Source of the DNA: JAEUKA01 sp035328405
GTDB lineage: Bacteria > Myxococcota_A > Polyangia > Palsa-1104 > JAEUJZ01
DNA length: 64,000 nucleotides
Reading direction: 5' to 3'
Assembly: GCA_035328405.1 (NCBI GenBank)
Contig: DAOLIT010000014.1
Location: 20,629 to 84,628, forward strand
Positions 8,792 to 15,549 of the stretch are shown piece after piece; positions within the stretch are counted from its first letter, which is position 1, and each line of letters starts with the position of its first letter. The position numbers were made by a program, and so were the translations under genes. The notes beneath the pieces are model-generated. The model was not told where the DNA came from and made no database searches. It saw only the letters and a list, made by a program, of their open reading frames with translations.

Positions 8792-9355
8792 TTACGGTTT
8801 TTTCGCAGGCGGAGCAGGCGGGGTCGTCGGAGGTTGGGCTCGGGTCGCTCGAAGCGCGGCCCGCACGCGCTGTTTGGCAGCGATCGGGTCCGTGTTCGGA
8901 TCGGTGCCTTTTTGGGCATTTTCGCGCATCAAACCGGCCAGATATTCCAGACGGATGCGCGTCACGTCGGGGCAATTTTGCGCGTCGCACGCTTTCAGGC
9001 CGGCTTCCGCCTGCGCAAGGCCCAAATCAAACCGGAGCACCGTCGCATACGCCGTCGCAAGCACTTGATGCACCAGATAGTTGTCTTTGGTTGCGTGCGG
9101 CGCGAGCGTCGCAATGGCCCACGAGGGCTGCTCGACGCGCAAATAGGCTCGGGCCAATTCAATGGCAGGCTCGACATCGCCCGGTTTGCGAAACAGCGCA
9201 TCTTCCAGCACGGCGATGCGGTCCAGGTCGCTCTTGTCTCCGACGAAGCCGGGCGAAAACGTCACCGTCGGCTGCGGCAAAAGAAGCAGAAACGCAACAA
9301 TCAACAGCGCGAGCAGGTCGAGAAGACGAGCCAAAACAACACTCCTTGCGGCCAA
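8792..9355 (-). CDS. Membrane-anchored TPR-like protein
   Basis: 187 aa, no named family recognised. One N-terminal membrane helix (LLDLLALLIVAFLLLLPQP) is followed by about 110 residues of paired amphipathic helices of TPR type (for example PAIELARAYLRVEQPSWAI) and a Pro/Ala-rich tail ending PPAPPAKKP. It is the first gene of the DUF192-cyclophilin run. Its start region is divergent from the large TPR-HEAT gene at 9491, so the 135-bp spacer probably carries both promoters. A scaffold role at the inner membrane is inference. Confidence 0.7.
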   Translation of the reverse strand: MAARSVVLARLLDLLALLIVAFLLLLPQPTVTFSPGFVGDKSDLDRIAVLEDALFRKPGDVEPAIELARAYLRVEQPSWAIATLAPHATKDNYLVHQVLATAYATVLRFDLGLAQAEAGLKACDAQNCPDVTRIRLEYLAGLMRENAQKGTDPNTDPIAAKQRVRAALRATRAQPPTTPPAPPAKKP

Positions 9356-9490
9356 TCTATCGCTCGTCGCTCGCTGCCGTCAAATGAGTTGTGCGCGCCC
9401 TATTGACGTTGACGTGCGGGTTGCGCGCCTCCGGCTTCCGTCCGACGAATTGCGAACCGAGAGAGGGGGCTTTCGGTACACTCTTTTCGC

Positions 9491-12400
9491 ATGTGGTTTT
9501 TCCAAAACAGAACTCGCCGTGTCTCGTCGCTGTGGGTCCTGCTCGGGTGGTCTGTGTGTTCCGCAGGGGTTTTTGCTGTCGAGTCCGACTCGAGGGCGGA
9601 CGATTGGAACGTGGTTCGTTCGGAATTTGATCCGCGCCTTGTGTCGGAACTCAAAGAACAAGTGCGGCGCAATCCCGACGATGCGGGTTTGTTTCGGCGG
9701 CTTTTCGGTTTGTACAAGCGCCACAGCAGCGTCGAAAAACTGCAAAGTGAATGGCAAGACCGAGCCCAGCGGTCGGGGCAGGCTGCGGATTGGTATGTGA
9801 CGGCACTGGTCGCGCGAGAACGGGGTGTGCCGGATGAAGCCGCGCGGTTTTTGGAGCAGGCCGCGCAAAAAGGTCTCGAGACGGGCAAAGTGGCGTTGCT
9901 TCTGTCCGAACTTGCGCAGAAGAAAAACGACCTAACTGAGGCACGCAAACAGCTTGATCGGGCGCTTGCGGCGCTGAAACCGGACGACGCGCGGCGAAAA
10001 ACGGTGTGGCGGCGGCAAGCGGATTTGGCAGTCCAGGCGGGCGACACGATTGCGGCGGAACAGGCGTTGCGGGCGCTGCAAAAAACGGCGCGCGGAGTTG
10101 AAACGCAACGGATTGCGCAGGAATTGGGCGAGTTTTTGGCCAGGGCGGGCAAACCCAAAGAGGCACTCGCGGTCTTTCATGACTTGGCGACGCGGCAAAA
10201 CGGTGAAGCGAAAGTTGCGACGCTGTTGCGCATCGGCGAACTTCACGAAGCCGCCCGCGACGACGTGTTGGCCACCGAAGCGTATCGGCAAGCGCAAAAA
10301 CAGCTCGCGGCGTCACACCCTGTGCAGCGCGATGTGAACGAGCACCTGATTCAACTTGCGCGAAAACGAGGAGATTTGGGCGCATTCCTCGCACGGTTTG
10401 AAAAAGACCATCCGCCCGAGGCGCGCACGTTTTCGGATTGGGAACTTCTGGCGCGGCTTTTTGACGAACGCGGCGAGGTCGCACTGGCGCAGTCGGCGTA
10501 TCGGTCTGCGCTGCGAAAAGATCCGCATCACATCGATGTGCGACGGCGGCTCATCGCTCTTTTGGAACGCGGCGGTTTGACCCAAGACGTGTTGGCGGAA
10601 TACGAACAGCTTTTGGTTTCCGCTCCGGGCGATCCGCGCGGGTATTTGGATTTGGCGGACCGGCAGTGGCGGATGGGACTGAAGCCGCTCGCGCTCAAAA
10701 CGCTGGCTCGGGCAGCGGCGCGGTTTTCGTCCGATCCGTCGCTTCGCAGCGCGCTGGCGGACCTGTATGTGCGCATGGGTGAACCCGAACTGGCGCTGCG
10801 CGAGGCGGAATGGCTGGTTCGGCTGGACCCGAGCGAAGAGAGTTATGTGGTCAACCTGGGCGAGTTGTATTGGGCGCGCAATCGCAAAGACCGGGCGCAC
10901 GAGGTGTGGCGGCGGCTGCTCACGATGGGCAAAAGCCGCGCGCAGGGCCTGGCACGGCTCGGCGACTTGTACGCGGAACACAACCTGATGATGCAGGCGC
11001 TGGAGCTTTATCAGAAGGCGGTCCCGCTGGAGCCGCAGAATCTGCAAGTGCGACGAGGTTTGGCGCAGACGCTTGAGCGGCTCAAACGCACTCGGGAAGC
11101 GATCGCGGTGTGGGAGCAACTGTATTTTGCGGCCCGAGCGCCGACGGAACGGTTGCTCCAGCTTGAGGCGCGCAAGCGGTTGGCGACGTTGGCCAGCCAG
11201 GAGTCCGCTCTGTCGTCGCACTTGTATACGTGGGACCGTCGGCTCAGCGCCAAGGCAAAACTGCTCGATTGGTCGCCCGAGACGCTCCTTTTGGCCGTGC
11301 TTGTGGCCGAGACGAACCAAACGTTGGGCAAGCTGGCCGAAGCGGAACGGGTGCTTGAGATGTTGCGGCAAGTTCTTCCAAAAGGACCGCAGCTTGGGGA
11401 CGTGCTGCTGCAGCTCGCGCAGGTTCTGCGAGCGGAACACAAACTCGAAGAAGCCATCGCGGTGCTCAAGCAGGCCGCAGAGCTGCTGCCCGAACGGCGG
11501 CGCGAGCTGTATGCGCAGCTCGCCGATTTGTCGATGCGAAGCTACCGCGACACAGAAGCGGTGCAGTACGCCGAACAAGCCGTGACGGATGCGGAAGGCG
11601 AGCTTTCGTTCGGCGAAATTTTGGAACGGCGCGATGACCTGCCGCGCGCACTTTCGGCGTACAAGCGGGCGATTGCGCGGGACCCACGGCTGTTTCGGGC
11701 CCACATGTCGGCAGCGCGGCTTCATGTTCAACGCGGAGAGTTGTCCGACGCGGCGGCGCTGTATCAAAAGGTTGTGCGCGGCAGCCCGCAAGAGGAATTG
11801 GTCCTAGATGCGGGCATTCGCGCGATCGATTTGCACGAGTTTTTGGGTTCGCTCGCGGAGCTGCTGAAGGATTTTTCGCCGCTCACCGCGTCTTCGGTCC
11901 AAAAACCGGTTTACCGTCGGCTGATGCTCCGGTTGGTGGAACGCTACGTGCTCGCGTTGGTTGCACGGGCAGGGCAGGGCGAACGGGCGGCGCAAGAGGA
12001 ACTTGTGCGGGTCGGGCAAAGTGGGTTGCGGCCTCTTGCGGAGAGTTTGTCGGAAGGCGACACCGCCGAACAGCGCGTGGCGGTTCTGTTGCTCGGTGAG
12101 CTGCGGAATCCGAGCGGCGCGCCCGCGTTGCTCAATTTCGCGCTGGCCGGTCTGCCACCGTCGGCGCAGGAATTTCGGCTTTCGTTCCGCGAAACGGGCC
12201 GCGAAACGGGCCGCGAAATGGGCCGCGAAATGGGCCGCGAAATGGGAAGGAAACCCAGCGCGGTGCCTGCGCCAGCGCCCAGCGGAAACCAGCCTCCGGT
12301 GGACATGGATCTGCGCGTGGATGCCGTGCTGGCGGTCGCGAAAATCGCCGACCCGAAAAGCATTCCGAGCTTGGTGCGCCTTGCGAAATGTCGCGAAAAA

Positions 12401-13651
12401 CACCTTCACTTGGCGGCGCTGTACGGGCTGGTTCGTCTGGCGGACAAAGTAGATGCGGCAACGCTGGCCTCGCTTGTGCCGCTTTTGTCGGATTTGGCCG
12501 AAACGACTCGCGCGATGGCGATGGTGTTGTTCGGTCGGCAGGCGGAAATGACCGGGAAACCGCTGCTTCGTCCGGCAAGCGACAAGATTCTGGAGGCTGC
12601 AAAAGGCCGCGCGCGAAGCACAAACAATGGCAGCGAGCTGGTCCAATCGGCGGCCATGTTGGCCCTGGGGCTCGCCAAAGAGCCTGCGGCGGTGGAGTGG
12701 GCTGCTCGGCTGTTGTCTTTGGGCAACGAGCTGCCGGAACGGTACGCGGCGTGGACGTTGGGCCGGATCGGAGCGGGCGACAAGCACGCGACGCAAGAGC
12801 TGCTTCGTGCCGTGTTTCAAAAGCACAAGCCGGTTCGAGACATGGCCGCAGCGTCGTTGTTTTGGATCGGCGGGCCACCGTCAGCCATGCCATCGCCTGG
12901 GCCATTGCCCGCGATCACGCGAGGTCTGGACGGGTTGGATGTGCGCCGGTTTATAGAAGATTGGGTCAGCGCAGCAGAGACGCCGCCTGCCTCTTCGCTT
13001 TCGTCTTCGCTTTCAACCGAAGCGCCGCCGCCTTGGACGGTTGGGGCGCGCGGTGAGTGTGTCGCAGCACTTCTGGAATCGCTCGATCACCGTCCAGACC
13101 TCGCGTTGCGAACGCTGGAGGATTTGTTGTTCGCGCCCGACATGAAAACGCTTGCGCCGGTGCGACTCGGGCCGCTCGACCGGTTTCTTCCGCCGCAAAT
13201 CCAGACCGCCGAGCTGCGCGGGTCGATTGCCCAGGCCCTTTTGCCGACCTTGAGGGAATTGGCATTGGCAAAAAAGAGTGCGCTGGCTCAGCCACGCATC
13301 CAGACAGCGGCAGTGCGTGTGCTGGGACAAATCGCGCGCTCAAACGACGCAGCGGACGCGGTGTCAGCGGCCCATGTTCTGGCCGAAGTGCTGGGGCAGG
13401 GCGAGCCAGAGGTTGTGCTGCAAGAGGCGGCCACCATGTACGTTCGCATTCCACCCTCCCGGCGCGAAGCAAAGCCGCTGTTCGATTCGCTGCTCTTCCA
13501 TGCGGACCCCAGGTTGAGGCTGCACGTTCTGCAATTGGCGCAAAACCCAACGGGACGGTCGCTGCTTTCCCCTTTTGCCCTTCGCAAAGCCGCCCAAGAC
13601 CCAGACGGTTTCATTCAAGCCGCCACCCAAAAACTCACCGCCAAGCCTTAG
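9491..13651 (+). CDS. Very large exported TPR and HEAT repeat protein
   Basis: 1386 aa. A signal-like N-terminus (LWVLLGWSVCSAGVFAVES) precedes a long helical solenoid. Residues ~40-850 read as successive TPR units (for example EALAVFHDLATRQNGEAKVATLLRIG). Residues ~870-1386 read as HEAT-type units (LAVAKIADPKSIPSLVRLAKC; ALGLAKEPAAVEWAARLL). The junction holds a short tandem repeat encoding E(T/M)GR five times (residues ~901-920). No catalytic motif is visible. The architecture suggests a periplasmic scaffold or secretion-associated protein. It ends at the intergenic repeat array. Confidence 0.8.
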   Translation: MWFFQNRTRRVSSLWVLLGWSVCSAGVFAVESDSRADDWNVVRSEFDPRLVSELKEQVRRNPDDAGLFRRLFGLYKRHSSVEKLQSEWQDRAQRSGQAADWYVTALVARERGVPDEAARFLEQAAQKGLETGKVALLLSELAQKKNDLTEARKQLDRALAALKPDDARRKTVWRRQADLAVQAGDTIAAEQALRALQKTARGVETQRIAQELGEFLARAGKPKEALAVFHDLATRQNGEAKVATLLRIGELHEAARDDVLATEAYRQAQKQLAASHPVQRDVNEHLIQLARKRGDLGAFLARFEKDHPPEARTFSDWELLARLFDERGEVALAQSAYRSALRKDPHHIDVRRRLIALLERGGLTQDVLAEYEQLLVSAPGDPRGYLDLADRQWRMGLKPLALKTLARAAARFSSDPSLRSALADLYVRMGEPELALREAEWLVRLDPSEESYVVNLGELYWARNRKDRAHEVWRRLLTMGKSRAQGLARLGDLYAEHNLMMQALELYQKAVPLEPQNLQVRRGLAQTLERLKRTREAIAVWEQLYFAARAPTERLLQLEARKRLATLASQESALSSHLYTWDRRLSAKAKLLDWSPETLLLAVLVAETNQTLGKLAEAERVLEMLRQVLPKGPQLGDVLLQLAQVLRAEHKLEEAIAVLKQAAELLPERRRELYAQLADLSMRSYRDTEAVQYAEQAVTDAEGELSFGEILERRDDLPRALSAYKRAIARDPRLFRAHMSAARLHVQRGELSDAAALYQKVVRGSPQEELVLDAGIRAIDLHEFLGSLAELLKDFSPLTASSVQKPVYRRLMLRLVERYVLALVARAGQGERAAQEELVRVGQSGLRPLAESLSEGDTAEQRVAVLLLGELRNPSGAPALLNFALAGLPPSAQEFRLSFRETGRETGREMGREMGREMGRKPSAVPAPAPSGNQPPVDMDLRVDAVLAVAKIADPKSIPSLVRLAKCREKHLHLAALYGLVRLADKVDAATLASLVPLLSDLAETTRAMAMVLFGRQAEMTGKPLLRPASDKILEAAKGRARSTNNGSELVQSAAMLALGLAKEPAAVEWAARLLSLGNELPERYAAWTLGRIGAGDKHATQELLRAVFQKHKPVRDMAAASLFWIGGPPSAMPSPGPLPAITRGLDGLDVRRFIEDWVSAAETPPASSLSSSLSTEAPPPWTVGARGECVAALLESLDHRPDLALRTLEDLLFAPDMKTLAPVRLGPLDRFLPPQIQTAELRGSIAQALLPTLRELALAKKSALAQPRIQTAAVRVLGQIARSNDAADAVSAAHVLAEVLGQGEPEVVLQEAATMYVRIPPSRREAKPLFDSLLFHADPRLRLHVLQLAQNPTGRSLLSPFALRKAAQDPDGFIQAATQKLTAKP
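12191..12250 (+). repeat. 12-bp in-frame tandem repeat (5 copies)
   Basis: Five consecutive copies of GAA-A(C/T)G-GGC-CGC, the last degenerate (GAAATGGGAAGG), encode ETGR, ETGR, EMGR, EMGR, EMGR between the TPR and HEAT parts of the large solenoid protein. Near-perfect unit identity points to slippage, so copy number may vary between strains. Confidence 0.9.
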
Positions 13652-13726
13652 GTTCGGCACGTAGAAGCGCCAAAAACGGTTTGGGCACAAAAAACCCGAC
13701 TTGCAGGCGCGTTGGTGGTGGGTCGA

Positions 13727-14148
13727 GCGCGGAAAACCCCAACCTTCAGGGAGGTCAGTCCGGGTTTCCGTGATGGTTTGGTCAACTGACCTGGAAGAAG
13801 GTCGCNNNNNNNNNNNNNNNNNNNNNNNNNNNNNNNNNNNNNNNNNNNNNNNNNNNNNNNNNNNNNNNNNNNNNNNNNNNNNNNNNNNNNNNNNNNNNNN
13901 NNNNNGTTTCCGTGATGGTTTGGTCAACTGACCTGGAAGAAGGTCGCGGTTTCTGCGCGGAAAACCCCAACCTTCAGAGAGGTCAGTCCGGGTTTCCGTG
14001 ATGGTTTGGTCAACTGACCTGGAAGAAGGTCGCGGTTTCTGCGCGGGAAACCCCAACCTTCAGAGAGGTCAGTCCGGGTTTCCGTGATGGTTTGGTCAAT
14101 CGACCTGGATGAAGGCCGCCCATGGCGCGCGGAACCCCCAACCGACCT
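13727..14148. repeat. 86-bp tandem repeat array, interrupted by the assembly gap
   Basis: The segment starting GTTTCCGTGATGGTTTGGTC recurs at 13764, 13906, 13992 and 14078. The measurable spacing is exactly 86 bp (13906-13992-14078). Half a unit precedes 13764 and the 14078 copy decays toward ~14148. The unit includes GGTCAACTGACC and a GACCT...AGGTC dyad. 86 is not a multiple of 3, so continuous coding through it is not expected. The array fills the spacer between two convergent genes and stops about 45 bp before a parS-like site. The true copy number is hidden by the N run. Confidence 0.92.
13806..13905. other. Scaffold gap (100 N)
   Basis: Exactly 100 unspecified bases, the customary placeholder for a gap of unknown size. 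The left edge cuts a repeat unit after 42 bp and the right edge begins a new unit, so the missing sequence should be 44 bp plus a whole number of 86-bp units if the array is regular. Confidence 0.99.
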
Positions 14149-14190
14149 TCCTGCAGATCCCGAAAACCGCGACTTTTGGCGTTTGGGCTC

Positions 14191-14212
14191 CAATGTTCCA
14201 CGTGGAACATTG
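14191..14212. other. parS-like ParB-binding palindrome
   Basis: A perfect 22-bp palindrome whose core TGTTCCACGTGGAACA (14194-14209) fits the general bacterial parS pattern TGTTnCACGTGnAACA, extended symmetrically by CAA on the left and TTG on the right. ParB/Spo0J binds such sites to load the chromosome segregation complex, and they usually cluster near the replication origin. It lies in a convergent spacer. No parA, parB or dnaA gene is in the window, and only this one copy was noticed by eye. Confidence 0.75.
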
Positions 14213-14239
14213 AGGTGTGGGAAGTGTGTGGCGTGTGGG

Positions 14240-15349
14240 CTACTGGGGTTTGTGGCGGTGGAGTTTGAAGCGGATGCCGTTGGCTTCGCCGTCTAGGCTT
14301 TCGACGACAAACTCGACGGGTCGGTACTTGCCGTACTTCGATCCGGTGAGCTGCCGGATGTCGCCCACGGCTTTGCCGGGCTTTCCGGCGGTCGCTTCTG
14401 CGTAGACAAAGCCGAGCCGGCGGCCCAAGAAGCGGCTCGGGTCGGGAAGAGAACTTTTCAAGTAGCCGCGCACCTTGCCCTTGTCGGTTTCGAGTTCGAG
14501 TTCGACGTTGGACCCACGGAAAAAGCCGGTGGTGGGAATGCCAAACACGCGGCCAGCGCCGCGCAAGGATTCGACGGAACCTTCGACCAGCCAGGAATCG
14601 CCGTCTTGCAAAACGCCTTTGTGGGCGAGGCCTTTGATTTCGCCGTCGGGTTTGGGCTCGTCGTCTACCCAATTCTCGGGGGGTTTCGCGGGGGCGGGCG
14701 GCGGCGCGTCCTTTTTGATTTGCCATGCTGCGGGCTTGGGCTCGGGCAGTGCGCTGACCTCGGTTCCGGTCAGGTCGAGGTCGCGCAAGGAGGGAAGTTT
14801 GGTCAGCGCGGCGAGGTCGCGGACTGGATTGCCTTTGAGGGAAAGCTCGCGCAATTGCGGCAGGTCGCGCAATTCTTCGACGGATTCGAGCCCGCAGTGC
14901 TCGATGGTGAGCAGGCCCAGCGCCGGATGTCCCGCAAGACCGGCGAACGAGCCGACTTTGGTCCGACTCACATTCAAAACAAAGAGCGTCGAAAGCTGCG
15001 TCACGCCGTCGAGCGATTCCAGCGTGGTGCCGTCCAGCCACAAGGCTTTGAGGCCTTTGAATTTCGCAAAGGGCGCAAAACTTTTGATCGGCGCATCGGC
15101 GACGCGCAGCTCGACGACGTGCCCGCCTTCGATCGCAACGGCTCGCGGGCAATTGGCCAACAGACCGATGCCCACAGACTTGAAATCGGTCTTGGAAAAA
15201 CCGCCCTCTGCTGCAATCGCATCCAGCGCAGCCCCTTCTTCGGCTGGCAAAGACTTGAGCGCATCTTCCAGGGAAGGAGGCTTGCTCAGAAACACCCAGA
15301 TCACCACAAGCAAAAGCAAAACACCGACGGCAATCGCTGCATTCTTCAT
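14240..15349 (-). CDS. Membrane-anchored leucine-rich repeat protein (module copy 1)
   Basis: 369 aa from the ATG at 15349, chosen because it directly precedes a membrane anchor (AAIAVGVLLLLVVIWVFL); the frame is open upstream to 15457. A short helical segment (LEDALKSLPAEEGAALDAIA) is followed by about six leucine-rich repeats (~70-210, such as LPQLRELSLKGNPVRDLAAL), a Pro-rich linker and a C-terminal domain of ~150 residues. That domain has the conserved landmarks SWLVEGSVESLRGAGR, GKVRGY, ATAGKPGK and VESLDGEANGI. It is shared with the paralogue at 17843-18904 and was not matched to any family. Divergent from the EF-hand gene. Probably displayed in the periplasm. Confidence 0.8.
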   Translation of the reverse strand: MKNAAIAVGVLLLLVVIWVFLSKPPSLEDALKSLPAEEGAALDAIAAEGGFSKTDFKSVGIGLLANCPRAVAIEGGHVVELRVADAPIKSFAPFAKFKGLKALWLDGTTLESLDGVTQLSTLFVLNVSRTKVGSFAGLAGHPALGLLTIEHCGLESVEELRDLPQLRELSLKGNPVRDLAALTKLPSLRDLDLTGTEVSALPEPKPAAWQIKKDAPPPAPAKPPENWVDDEPKPDGEIKGLAHKGVLQDGDSWLVEGSVESLRGAGRVFGIPTTGFFRGSNVELELETDKGKVRGYLKSSLPDPSRFLGRRLGFVYAEATAGKPGKAVGDIRQLTGSKYGKYRPVEFVVESLDGEANGIRFKLHRHKPQ

Positions 15350-15497
15350 GTGCAACAGACTACCACCGCCGACCCATTTTGGGGAAACGGAACAAGAGAC
15401 GGCGTTTTTCAGCTCTTTTCTAAGGAAGACCTCGACTGATCGGCATGACCGCCTCAACTACCTTGTTTGTTTGGATCTTTTCGGTCGTCGCAACGAC

Positions 15498-15539
15498 CGG
15501 CTGTTTTCTGTCGAGAAATGAAACAGCCGACCAACTTTG
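15498..15539 (+). promoter_or_regulatory. 9-bp inverted repeat upstream of EF-hand gene 1
   Basis: CGGCTGTTT (15498-15506) and AAACAGCCG (15531-15539) are perfect reverse complements separated by 24 bp, ending 10 bp before the proposed GTG start at 15550. It may be an operator or a leader structure for the divergent pair. No equivalent sequence was seen in front of the second copy. If translation started at 15445, the repeat would be coding. Confidence 0.4.
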
Positions 15540-15549
15540 GGGGAACTCC

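Noticed and set aside
13364..14056. Minus-strand frame running through the N gap
   Set aside because: It crosses unknown bases and 86-bp repeats, and overlaps the real plus-strand TPR-HEAT gene.
13727..14148. CRISPR array
   Set aside because: Units are 86 bp head-to-tail with no distinct spacers between short repeats, and no cas genes are present.
14010..15152. Minus-strand frame containing MFHVEHW
   Set aside because: That peptide is simply the translation of the parS-like palindrome. The rest is out of frame with the LRR gene and lacks coding character.
15445..15549. Lipoprotein-like N-terminal extension of EF-hand gene 1 (TTGCFLS)
   Set aside because: It resembles a lipobox, but the paralogue has nothing comparable, the GTG at 15550 has a strong ribosome site at matching position, and the inverted repeat at 15498-15539 would fall inside it. 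Not fully excluded.
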